Both the position numbers and the translations under genes were made by a program. This document shows positions 9,704-22,400 of a stretch of DNA of 64,000 nt, in pieces. The stretch's first letter is position 1. Each line of letters opens with the position of its first letter. The notes below the pieces were generated by a model. The model was given only the letters and a program-made list of their open reading frames with translations, had not been told where the DNA came from and did no database searches. The stretch spans positions 7,511,382 to 7,575,381 of the forward strand of contig CM035359.1 in NCBI GenBank assembly GCA_020137815.1, in the 5' to 3' direction. Source of the DNA: Hormiphora californensis. Taxonomy: Eukaryota > Ctenophora > Tentaculata > Cydippida > Pleurobrachiidae.

Positions 9704-11310
9704 AGAGAGAGAGACAATCGCGGCTCCATCACCATCATCATCTTCATCCTTCCAGCACAATACATTATCACCCCCCCGTCATATACCAACATCATTTAGA
9801 GACAAGCAAATATACACATGTGTGTGTGTTTTGAATAGTGTTTTCACCACACACATCACATCACCAACCCACGACCGTTATTCTACATTGTGATTGTTGA
9901 CCATCATCAACTAGTATTTTGTAAAAACTAGACAATACAATTAGTTAGCCATGGCTCTTCCTCCCCACACGGACCAGTGAAACTCAAGTTTGTTGAACAT
10001 TTTATGTGTAGTTATGTGTCGCAATGTTTAGTTGTTGACGGGTTTACTTGTTGCAAATTGTTGAACAACTTTTCAAATGTAGTACCCGAGCACCTGAACA
10101 TCCGGTTATAACCGGTCATTATGTGACACCATACACATCCTTTCCTTTTCTTTAATCATAGTGTGTTGAAAGAGTTAACACTACTTATAGCACAATACTT
10201 ATATCATTGAAAAATATGTGGTAATATTGATTATTGGTGTGTGTATATCTAACTGTACCAATTTGTTTATGTGTTAGCTGCTGTAAAATGATCTATGTAA
10301 CACCTGCGATTTAGTACGTGAAAAGATCAATTATAGAGCCAAACGAACGTGTTAAATTGTGTAATTACTTATTTTTGTAATGAGTTTTTACATTTTTCAG
10401 ATAGGATATATGTTTTATGGGATATATATGTTTTGTATGATTTTGTGTGTTACAATGTGTTAGGTGCCGGGAGGTATTAGGTATAGAAATTAGAATGCAG
10501 TGAAAAAGGTCCACAACCCAGAGTCCCCATGCTATGCAACAGGGTAGTTGCTATGGAAACCCTGAATCAACAATATTCAATCGTTTCAACCCCCCCAATT
10601 AACTCCATCGTTTTAATTTTAATAATTAATCATCTTTATAATTATGGGCGCCACTGGCTGGCGAAATGTGCAATATGAGATCGGAGAAAATTTTCAATTT
10701 CCGAAACAATTTTAATTGCCTCCCGGTACAGCATGAAACATATTGATTTTGTGTGCCCCGCCCCCTAATGTTTTGGGTTGATGCATTAGCCCCATTATTA
10801 GGATCACACCTGACTTGTTGTCAGCAGCTGGTGTGTGTGATTCTACACATGGCTGTTTTCCTGTTTTTGTTTGCTGTATAACGATTAACGGTTTTCATGT
10901 TACAAAACTAATGAAACGTGTGTAATACAGATTCAATATAAACCTTGATCCAAACTGATCATTGATCCTATGCTTCAAGCATCATAAGTCATATTGTTTC
11001 TATCCCTGTTTCTCTCGCTACACAGTCTGGTCTACTATCAGATTGTCCCTCCTCAATCTCTCTCCAGATGGGACTCTCTCTCTCTCTCCAGCCTCTATAT
11101 ATCATGGTAGATGGGGTCTACCGTTTGAAAATGCTCTTCTTCTTTCTTCCACCTGCCCTAGAGTTTTGTCTCGAACTCCGGCTAACCTGCAACACGAGGG
11201 TGTACGTTACATTATGAGGGAGGGGTTTACATTATGAGATGGGGGGTTACATTATGAGGGAGGGGAGGGTGTTACCAGTTACACAACACGAGGGCGGGGT
11301 GTTAAATCAG
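9704..11310. other. Intergenic region, no gene seen
   Basis: AT-rich sequence after the MFS stop codon with no exon-like ORF. It holds short low-complexity stretches and one RFX X-box-like sequence (10547-10560). The last 100 bases contain repeated GAGGGAGGGG/TTACATTATGAG motifs. Confidence 0.6.
10547..10560. promoter_or_regulatory. X-box-like (RFX) motif
   Basis: GTTGCTATGGAAAC matches the GTHNYYATRRNAAC consensus. No gene start is recognised near it, so its relevance is doubtful. Confidence 0.3.
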
Positions 11311-11318
11311 GATTAAAA

Positions 11319-12906
11319 GAATCACACCCGCAGTACCAATACCTCCTGTACCAATACCTCCAGTACCGAATAGGTACTGGACGTATTGGTACAGAGGGCA
11401 GAAAGGAGGGGTCAAATGCCCTGTGTACCAACGATAGGTTAATGAGATCTCGTTGGTACACAGGGCATTTGACCCCCCTATTTCACCCTCTGTACCAACG
11501 AGTACCTACATACCAACCGTACCAATATTACATTCATGGTGAATATTGGCAGACACTGACTGTACACCGGGCAACCTCGGTGCACATATAAGACCGTCCT
11601 CTTCGCACCGGCCTCACGTAGCCGCCAGGTGCGAAGAGGACGGACTTATATGAGACAACTAGGTGAATAGTATGTAAAAATACTGTATAATTGGAAATGT
11701 ATTTAGCCGAATGGTAGTTGCATAGATCTCGAACTTGGGTTAACTCATTGCAATATAATTGCTATTAACCAGCTCGACTCCAAAGCTAATTAACTGTATA
11801 AAATTGGACTAGACGCGATCCGGTATCATTGTGATAATATGTGAAATTATGTTGGAACCAGTATCATTGAACCGCCTTCCCAGTTTGCTTATTATGATAG
11901 CCTAAGTAAGCGTTACAGTCAATCCTAGCCCTACTTTTGACGTTGCATCGATTTTGGAGTTAGATGCTGAATCACCTTCAGTGCCGATTTCAGATGATTA
12001 TTCTGCTACTTCTGCCGCTAACGAACATCGTAAGTGCATTTACTTTCTTATCACTCCAATTTGAATCCACCCTCCCCCCATAGCATACGCCCTTAGCTTC
12101 GGTTAGTTGGACTTGGTGTTAGCGTACAGCTCCTCGGGTTGCAGTGTGTAACTCCAATTAGCAATACGAGATGGCCGATTGGGGCTTGGTCTTCGTGTAA
12201 TAGCAAAGGCGCTCTCACTTTATGTGGCACAGTTAGCTACTGGAGTTACCTACAGTTGAATTAAACAACTTCATCTTTCAGTCGAAGAAGTACTTCCGCA
12301 AGACGATACTGTTAATGTCGTTCTTGGAAATAGCGGTGGGAAGCAATTAGCCGTTGGGGGACAACTTTTTGTGAGAGACGGGAAACCAAGAGCACTAAAG
12401 TCAGGAGCGTTAGTGGTATACTGGTACTGCAACAAAAAACGGACCCAAGGCTGCAAGGCTCGTTTGAGGACAACAGAACACTACGAAACGGAGGAGAGGA
12501 GCTCATTTCTTACTCCTATCCTATCACACCTACATCCATGACATGGTTCCAACATAATTTCACATATCACAATGATACCGGATCGGTTTGGAGTCGAGCT
12601 GGCAATGAGTTAACCCAAGTTCGAGATCTATGCAATTACCATTCAGCTAAATACATTTCCAATTAAACAGTATTTTTACATACTATTCACCATGAATGTC
12701 ATATTGGTACGGTTGGTATGTACTCGTTGGTACAGAGGGTGAAATAGGGGGGTCAAATGCCCTGTGTACCAACGAGATCTCATTAACCTATCGTTGGTAC
12801 ACAGGGCATTTGACCCCTCCTTTCTGCCCTCTGTACCAATACGTCCAGTACCTATTCGGTACTGGAGGTATTGGTACAGGAGGTATTGGTACTGCGGGTG
12901 GGTACC
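11319..12906. mobile_element. 1.59-kb foldback element carrying a FLYWCH exon, 8-bp target duplication
   Basis: Long inverted arms: an outer pair (about 11325-11545 and 12685-12905) built of GTACCAATACC and GTACCAACGA motifs, and an inner pair (about 11663-11875 and 12535-12682). The 8-bp sequence GATTAAAA flanks the element at 11311-11318 and 12907-12914. A small nested hairpin (arms about 11586-11609 and 11628-11652) looks like a later insertion in the left arm. The unique centre (11876-12534) carries FLYWCH coding sequence. The right target duplication overlaps the stop codon of the neighbouring coiled-coil gene. Best read as a non-autonomous element that captured a gene fragment, or the remnant of an autonomous one. 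Confidence 0.8.
11919..12541 (+). CDS. FLYWCH zinc-finger fragment inside foldback element
   Basis: Two exons fit: 11919-12029 (acceptor GTTACAG, donor CATC|GTAAGT) and 12282-12541 (acceptor CTTTCAG, TGA stop). The second encodes a FLYWCH-type finger: GGQLFVRDG, then VVYWYCNKKRTQGCKARL, then a terminal SHLHP, giving the W-x-C, C-x-A-R and H-x-H ligand pattern. The TGA lies at the junction with the inverted arm. An in-frame TAA precedes the first exon, so a start codon must lie elsewhere or is missing. FLYWCH fingers bind DNA or protein and often occur in transposon-derived proteins. The second exon is convincing; the first is tentative. Confidence 0.6.
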
Positions 12907-12908
12907 GA

Positions 12909-15900
12909 TTAAAATGAGAGAGTGTCTGAATGGGGCCCTTTGCACCAGGATACAAAACAATTAAAGCTGATCTGAAATAGTATGAGTGTACTACTATACC
13001 TGAGATCTCTCCTCAATATCGAAATCCCATGGATCCTCCTCAATGACCTCCTCTGGGGGTGGTGGTGGGGGAGGTTGGACGGGTGGGGAGGGAGCTTGAA
13101 CCAGAATCTCTTCACTGCTATCCTCACTACTGCTGCTCACTGCACTGCTGCTGTCAGATGCAGAGGAAGAGGAGGATTTAGCTTGTTTCCTAACTTTGTT
13201 TCCCCGGAATACAGCCTGAATCTTTGTAGCCGCTGCGTCTTGTTCTGACAGGGAGAAAGAGGGTTAGCAGATCTAATTGTGGGATTGATTAGTATAGAGA
13301 TAATTACAAAGTTAAGGGGAAGACTACTCCCGTTGTCATGTTGCAACAGGTCTGTATTTATATTCTAATCTGAACGATATTGCCTCCCCCATTATATCTC
13401 CAGCTACCTCTGTGTGTAGGAAGGGGCGCTACCTCCACAGGGAATCCCTCGGCCCTTGTCAGCGCCTCTCTCACATGATCTAGACTGTCGTGACGGGGCC
13501 GTGGGATTCCTCCACTTGCAGCCCGCTCCCTCGCTGATAACTCTAAATACAGAGTTGTGTTTTTAGAGCGACAACTTCACTAAAGTTGTCAGATGCAGAC
13601 AAGATCCTGATTGTCAATTGTGGCCAAACCTCTGTCACACTTTCCCTCTAAAGTATTTAGTATTTTCCGTCGCGCGCGGTGTCACGCCCTAGACATATCC
13701 CGCGCAGATCGGCCCTCAGGGGAGGTGTTAACCACGTGCAGATGGCGCCAGAAGTTTGGAGGTAATGTTTTCTGTCTCCGCGCGTTCCAGACAATGTCCC
13801 ACAAAGACTGCGACAGATGTTTTGCCAACAAAGATTGATCATACTTGACAAAACCGGTTCTAATGACTGGTCTAGAAAACTTACGACGTTTCTGTAGGTT
13901 AGCAGACTCCTGGGGAATCTCCGCGAAACTGGGTTTGATATGGTGATGTTCTAACTCGTGCTCCAGAGACGACAATCTCTCCCTAGTTTAGAGATATTGG
14001 GTTGTCACTTGTCAGTAAAGATATATCATTTCTGGATTACTAGATAGAAAAGGATCTCAAACCTGTTATTTGCAGCCCTCCTATTCCTCTCTTGCTCCTC
14101 CATTTTCTGACGTGCTGCCTTTGCCTCTTGGATCACGTACTCCTTCTTCAGTCTCTCCTGCTCATCCATGTAGGCCTTCCTTCGCTCGTAACTCTCCTTC
14201 CTAATCCTCTCCTCTCCCTTCCAACTGAGGGGGTAGTAGTAATATTAGTTGTAGCAGGGGTGGTGTAGTTGTTGGTAGGTGAGGAGGGTGGCACTTTCTG
14301 TCTTACTAGGGGACAACTTGTACAACTGGAACTACTCACTTGTCCATGGTAGGTAGCTCTCCCTTGATGACCTTCTCATTAGCTCGTGCAGCCCGTGCCT
14401 TTTCTGTAGCTTCCATCAACCTTCTCTCTCGCTCTTGTTTAGCTTCTAGAGACGCTGGGAGTGGGGGGTTAGTGAGGGCGCAGTACCAAATAAAAGGGGT
14501 AAAAGGGTTTAGTCCTGTCTGGCTTCACCAGAGCCCTCAGATTGGGTCGCCAGACAGGTTCAGTCAGAGTTTGGTATTTTAGTAGGGGGTGACGTATTTG
14601 GTGGTTCTATCATCCCATCATCCAACCTCTTCTCTGTCGTTGTTCCTCCTCCTTCCTCTCCCTCTCAGCTTGTCTCTCATGGGCCTCAATCTGCTCCATT
14701 TCCCTGTCTCTCATTGCAGCCAACCTGGCATCACTTTCCCGCTCTTTTCGTGCCTGCAGTGGGTGTGTGGTTCAAGATTCAGTCACATTCAGTCACATTT
14801 GAAACTTTACACCCCCTTGTTACCTGTTCTTCAGCTACTTTGCCCCTGTGTAATAGCCCCCCCTGGCCCCTATTTACCTGCTCTTCAGCTACTTTGCCCC
14901 TGTGTAATAGCCCCCCCCCTGACCCCTATTTACCTGCTCTCCAGCTACTTTGCCCCTGTGTAATAGCCCCCCTGACCCCTATTTACCTGCTCTTCAGCTA
15001 CTTTGCCCCTGTGTAATAGCCCCCCTGGCCCCTATTTACCTGCTCTTCAGCTACTTTGCCCCTGTGTAATAGCCCCCCTGACCCCTATTTACCTGCTCTT
15101 CAGCTACTTTGTCCCTGTGTAATAGCCCCCCCCCCCTGACCCCTATTTACCTGCTCTTCAGCTACTTTGCCCCTCTCCACAGTGATCTTCTTCCCACTGT
15201 GCTTTCTCTTCATTTCCTCCCTCACCCCAGGGTCAGCCGTGGGGACGTTAACATGGGGACCAGACGGCTCCTGAAACTCATACGGTTATGTAAGTGTTTA
15301 ACTGTTTACATGAAACGTGAAGGCTGTTAACTCAGGTGAAACATATTGAGGGAACCACATGGTATTCAAGAAGATTCACTTTATAACAGCAAAACAATCT
15401 AAACCCCGCTCTCACCCTAATGTGTGCATGTGTGTGATGTTTCCTCTCTGCTTTGTCAGGGGGAGGGGGTGGGGCCGCTGCTGCCTTTTTCTTCAGATGT
15501 CCCACATGCTTAGGAGGGGGACTGGGTGCATCCTCCTTCCCAAAGATCCTCTCTAGGATTCCCTTTGGTTTCCCATCCTCATCGTGTTCAGGTTCTGGGG
15601 CTGGAGGGGCAGAAGGGCCCGGGGTGGGTGCCTTCTTGCCACTAAAAATACCAAAGAACCCTCCGCCGCTGTTTTTAGGGGACCTCTGTGGGGGCGGAGA
15701 GTCGTCCTTGGGTGGAGAGGGTGGTTTAGGAGGTCGGGAGGAGGGAGGGGGTGGAGCTTTCCGTTCTAGTTCAGGGGTAGGGACCCGCTGGGTTGATTTG
15801 AGAGGTAGTGTCTCAATGGGTTCTGGGCTACGATCTCTTCTTTCTTTGTTCCTGGGAAATAATTGGGTCATTTCAACAAACTATGCTGTTCCAGGGTAGT

Positions 15901-16419
15901 TGGGAAAAGTTAAGGCCATTTTCATAAACAGTCGTTTGAAAAACCGAATAGTCTAACTCTGTAAATTAACATGAACATGCACATCAGAATTCAGTGATTT
16001 ACCTCATAAACAGATTAAGGATGGGGGTGGAAGGTTTAGGGCTCTCTACTGGTGTCTTCCTCCGTTTGTTCCCATCATGTAGATCAGGTAGATCCCCCTC
16101 AAACTCATATATTTCATCCTCACGGGACTTGAAGAACCGGAACGGCTTACCTGATGTAATGTTTCAGAATAAGGGGAGCTTTGTGCTTGTCAGCGCAGTG
16201 ATTCTACATTGTCTATTTATTGATTAAGCCAAAAACTAATTGAAATTAGTTGGCGGGAAAGGTGACCCACTTACACCTTTTGCTACTGCCGGTTATCACC
16301 ACGAACTCTCATTCTATGCCACGGTATCTCATATTCTCAATCTCTCATTTTTCGAGGGTAACTTAAATTCCTGTTCGTTCTATCCCTCTCTCTCTCCCTG
16401 TCCCTGTCTCTCTCTCTCG

Positions 16420-16489
<70 letters not shown>

Positions 16490-19400
16490 ATCACACTCTT
16501 TCACTGTCTTATTCCATTATATTCACCATTTATATCCCTGATCCCGGCAGCAGGCAAAGGTGTAAGTGGGTCACCTTTCCCGCCAACTAATTTCAATTAG
16601 TTTTTGGCTTAATTTAGGTCTCTTTTTGGTTTCTAATCGCAGCATGATATTATTTCATGATGTAATATTGTCGAAATGATGCGTTATATGAGAAACGAGA
16701 CGAATTTCTGTGAAAATCGTATTTTAGACGTCATAATGACGTCATTTGACGTAATTAGTGACGTCGTAACGACGTAATTGCATCACGATATATTTTTAAT
16801 CAATACCCCAAAGGAGCTTGTAAAGTTTCATTGGCCACAGTGGTCAGGAAAAGGAGTTTTTGCTCGAAAAACATTCAATTTGCTAAATTTTTCGTCAAAT
16901 TTTTGACTTCCGACGCAATTTAAGGGCTCAAAATGATAAGCTACGAAAATTCGCTATATAGTATCTGAAAGTTCAGACGATTTGCCGGTAACGATTTTTC
17001 GTCAAATCAGAAATCGGAACACGTCTTCAGGGTGCTAGAGGCGTTTGAAAAAAGTTAGTCGGTCTCGCGCAATGACGTCACTCGTGACGTCATTGCGCGC
17101 GTCATAGGTAAGATGGAGAGTCGCCACCCAGATGGGTACATGCACGAGACAATTGTCTGTCGAATGCCGCTTGGTTTAAGGTCGTACGATGTCTGGTTCG
17201 TCTCAAACTGGGACCAAACGGAAGGTAACAAAGCGTCTATACATCTATGTATATATGTATGTATATATCAACCTAGTTATCCCCACACTGAATTTTCTGT
17301 TTTGGGGGTGGTGTTATAACTTTTGAACAAAAAGAGCTAGCCACTTGAAATTTTTACCATCGATAGAGGTCTACAAGAAGCTTCTAAGTACAAAATTTCA
17401 GCTTCCTAGCTCTTCCGGTTCGGGAGTTATGGCATGTCAAAAAGTGCCAAAATGGGCTAAAAGTATGAAATAACTATATATACGCTGTGAGCAAGCGGGC
17501 CGTTTTTGGGGGAAATTTTTTTCGGGGGATGAATGGGGTCACCTTTGCGCTTGCCAGCGCAGTGATAATTTGGTAAATTAAATCAGCAGATATAATTACC
17601 TGTTTCATATGCCTCTAATTTCCTGTTAGTGAACTCTAGGTGTTTCCGGAGAGCTCGGCAATACCTCTGAGTCTCATCGTTCTTACTGCTCAAATAGTCG
17701 CACAGCAGCTTCAAGTCTCTCATGTCGTTCCTAGGGGAGAATGTTACAATTTACTGGGTGTTATGAACAGCACCAAAACTCCAGATCTTCGTAACCTGCT
17801 CTTCATTTCTCATTATTCTGCTAGTCCCTACCTGATCATGTCATTTTGTTTTGCAATGTTAGTCACATCATCAACAAGTTGTTCACTCTTTACCAAACAC
17901 CGTGATATATTCTTCTGGACCGTTCCCATCTCCCCAGCAACTGAAATAACAAATCTGTTTACTAGAGCATACTACATGTATGTGCATGATCTCTGGACGA
18001 AAGCTGCGATTTAACTCCTAAGATCGCATCCACTATACACAGTCAAATCCCGATTTACCGGGCAAAATCGGGATCCAACTGTTGTATTACACCTACCAGT
18101 GCTGTTTTGTATGTGTAATGGGAGTGTAGTTTCGTCTACATTGTCCCCTATCGTCATGTGTTTCAAGTGATTACCCTCGTATTCCAACCTCCATAGTCTC
18201 TCCTGAAATTGTTGAGGGTCAACATAACATTCCAGATATATATTACTGGCAGTTATAATGGGACAGCCTACTAACCTTGTAGCTCTGTTACGGGTATACA
18301 AAACAATCTAAAATGCAACATCACCATGCTACAGGGTGTCCCAAATTGATTCTAACTAAATAACTAAATTGATTCTAAGAATTGATTCTAAAAAGATTCT
18401 AGAATTTCTAAATAACTGTTGCTCAGAGCAGCTTTGATATAGCTGGTCTGTACCTTGTCCTCCTTTAGATGATGATCAATGAATGTCGCAAGGCTCATAT
18501 CACTATCGAACATTTCCCACATCTTCCTGGTCAGGATATCAACCTTCTTGGTGGCGGTTTCAGAGAGGTTCTCCAAGTGTTCAACCTTCCTATCAGTGTG
18601 GTCAGTCTTCTTCTTCATCGCCACCATCTCACCTTCCAACCTGCAGGGTATCATATATGTTATAACTGAGGGAGGGTTAGAACTGAGGTGGGTTAGAATT
18701 GAGGTGGGTTAGAACTGGGGGGGGGGGGTAGACCATCTCACCTTCCAACCTGCAGGGTTGGATTAGAATTGAGTGAAGGGATTAGGGATGGGAATGTGGG
18801 ACAGGGGACGCATTACGCAATGTGATCCAGGTTCTTAATCGGGACAACATTTAGAATAGGTACGGAAACAATGCAATCAAGAAAAACTTCACACACCCAT
18901 CTTTTCTTACATATACCTAATCAGTAATCATTTCCTGGAGCCTAGATCTAGTAACAACTCACCGTGCAATGTCTCCAAACTTGTCATTCATTCTATCAAT
19001 AACAGTCTGGAGTTTATCCACAGCTGTGGTACTGGCCAGACTCTTGTCTCGTGCCCTGCTAATGGCGTGTAATGTCTCCTTCCTGTGCTGCTCTAGATTC
19101 TCAGACAGCACTTCAATCTTTGCTGTTGGGGTGTAATCGTAGTGTCATGATAACAGGTATTGGAGCTTGTACTGTCACAGTCTCACAGAGGCAGTGCTTA
19201 CTGATCGTCTTCTTTTCAATGCAAGCACTGAGCTCAATATAAATGATGGGAAATGGAGGGAGACTCTAAACTCTAATTTACCTTTCATCTCCATCTCAAT
19301 ATCGTTCACTGCGTTAGTAACGTTATCCAGCTCAGTATAGTCGACAGCTGAAACAGTGAAGTATAATGATCATGTAGCTTGATATCGAGTTAGTTAGAAC

Positions 19401-22400
19401 TACCCTCAAACAGGATCACTGATCCTGGATCAGCAATTATAATCTCGGTTAGAAACATAAGGAAATGAAACAAGAGGGTTCCTTTATACTGGGTTTCTCT
19501 TTTTTATTACTCCTTCACAGTTCAAGAGGTGCACTTACAGATATGTGAGACTGATTTCCCAGATTTAGATGACCGGGCATCCTCAGGGATATTGGTGGAG
19601 GAGTGTTGTCTTGTTATTCGGGTTGTAGGTCGGAGATTCTCTGCCCTCTCTCTCCATCGCAACTCGTTAACTAGGGAGGAGGAATAGAAATTAGTTGACG
19701 ATTCATTGAATTGTCCATACTTTTTTGTAGCGCAGACACAGTGTCGGGCGTCTCAGCTACAATTCAAACTGCGTCAAAACAGAGCTACTAAATTTTAGCA
19801 ATCAGAACTAGATAATCTACACCCACCAATAGTATACAGGAATCCAATCCTACTATCAATGGTAGCTTGGGACTGCTTGAGGCTCTGCATAAACATATCA
19901 AAGTAGTCGAATCTGTTTTTCTGGATATCGGTAGCTTCCTCTGCTCTGGCTCTAGTTGAGTGGATCTGATCAATAGCTGTCTCCACCTGTAACACACGGT
20001 GTGAGTCAGCGCTCAGATAACATAAGGTAGGGGCCGCCAGACAGTGTGTAACACACGGTGTGAGTCAGCGCTCAGATAACATAAGGTAGGGGCCGCCAGA
20101 CAGTGTGTAACACACGGGGTGTGTCAGCTGTCTGCTCATATCGGGTCAATATTATTGGGACAAGAATACGGGGGACACACGGGGGTGAGTCATGGCTGTC
20201 GGTTTGTTGTTGATATCCCCAATTATTTGGTGAATGGTGATAATATGAACTTGAAAAGTGGTAACATGCAGTGGGAAGAGAAATAGTTTCACAATTACAA
20301 AGACACACAGTACAAATTAGCTGTCTCATTGTGACGTCACACATACCTGACCGTTTACAGCAGCAAACTTGGTAGTCACCTCTCCAAACTGGACCTCTAT
20401 CTTACCAAACTTCTCCCTCGTCTCATTCAGCTTTATCTGCAGACCTGCAGGAGTTGGTTGTGAGCCTGGATTCTGGAGATAGTATATGTCTACGTGTTGT
20501 GAGTGAGATCTATATGCTGGTATAGGAAGAGGTTTGTCGAGGAACTGGGAGAGGGAAAGCAATGGCTATTTCCGGTTTATGATAAACTCTGATGTTACCT
20601 TTCTCCTTCTTGTCGACAGTAGTTCCCAGTTCATCAATCCTATCATCTATTTGCTTCTTTATCACCTTCATCTCTTTATTCTGCCGGACCATCGACTTGT
20701 TAGCCTCCACTGTTAGCTCTCTGAATGAGGGGGAGCGAGGGGTGGTTAGTTATTCTGCTAGGCCTTGTTAGCCACCAACGAGGGGGTGCGAGGGTGTGAA
20801 AGCAGGGTTCGGGAAGCGCCGCTATAAGAACTTAGAAGGGGACTAGGGGAGGACTTGGCATGTGGTCTTAGAGTGAAGCATTTGCAAAATGATATGAAAC
20901 CATTGAACGACTCGGAGTTTTTGGTTATCAACTTTAAAATATCCAGAAGTAATACAATGATAAATTAACACTTCAAACATGTAACATCAAGCGGAAAGAA
21001 GTCTTTACAACTGTCTCACTCTTCTTCAAGCACTCTTTAGCAATGTCGGTTACTGCACTCTCACTCCTCGATACAGAATCTTTCTCACTTCTCACTGTAG
21101 TAGTAGTAGAGACGGGAGAACACTTCTCTGTAGCTCCAGTTTGCACGGTTGGCAATGTTGGAGACTGCAGAGTGAGTATCACGGAAGGTCCCTGATCTCT
21201 ATTTGCAACACTCGCAGTGGTATCTCTAATCACACTCTCTCTCACTTTCTCAATCTCAGCAGTAGCTCCTGTCTCAACCATACAAGGTTCATCTCTCTTC
21301 TGGCGCTTACTGGGAGGATTCACACTTGTAGATTGTATACTAGCTTTCTGAACGATATCAGATTCATCTCTCTGACGTTTACTTGCAGAACTAGAAGTGC
21401 TGGTCACAGGCTGCACAACAGCTCTCTCCTCTATCTCTCTCTCCTCGTCTCTCCATTCACGGTTAATTCTATCTCTCACGACTTTAGATCGTTTCTGAAG
21501 AATACGAATAAATTCATACTCATCGTCTTTACTGATTAACTTTCTAACGCTCTCACTCTCACCCTTCAAAAAATCTCTGACATCACTATATGTTAAGTAG
21601 GTTAAACCACATTTAACACTGTAAAAACTCTCGTCAGTCCAGATCCTGTGATATATATGTGCTATAGTAACCTCATCAGGATTGGGAGGGTGATCATGGT
21701 CCCTTCTCTCTTCAATATAGGTCATACACCTACTCATAACAAGTCTACCTAGCTTACAGTGGGCACAGTTCCAACCTATGTTACCGTCTGCATAGTAGTA
21801 ACCGTGTTTATAGAGGTATCCCTTGTAGGAGACTTGTTTGCCCTTCCCTTTCCTACTCCCCAGGGGTCGGGGTGGTGAGGGCTGGGGAGGCGAAGGAGGA
21901 GGAGGGTGATTAACTGAAGGTCTGGTGGGAGAAGTAGGACTGGATGATGTAGCAGCAGTAGACACAGCATGTGATGTAGTAGCAGATGGTCCAGCAGTAG
22001 TAGACACCATGTTGGACGGATCAGGGAGATATCGAGCAGTAGAGCTATCATCATCAGTAATAGAGTCCTGGAACCCGGGAGGGGGTGGAATGTAGGATGT
22101 AGTAGTGTGGGAGTCACCCTCAGCTGGAATACGGTAAGGAGAGATAGTGGAGGATGGAACCTGAGTTGGAAGGGGTACTGCTGCTGGTGAAGAAGGTACA
22201 TCCAGTGGGAGGGGTGTAGGAGGTTCAGGCATCGGTTCATCAAACGATATCTCAGATTCAGCATCATCATCACCATCATTATCATTATCATCTTCTTCAC
22301 TCTCGCTCTCAGAATCAGCAAATATCATCCGAATCCTCTCACTGTATTGGGGAGAATCAGATTTGGGAGGATCCGGGAGGACGGCTGAATGTGGAGATAG

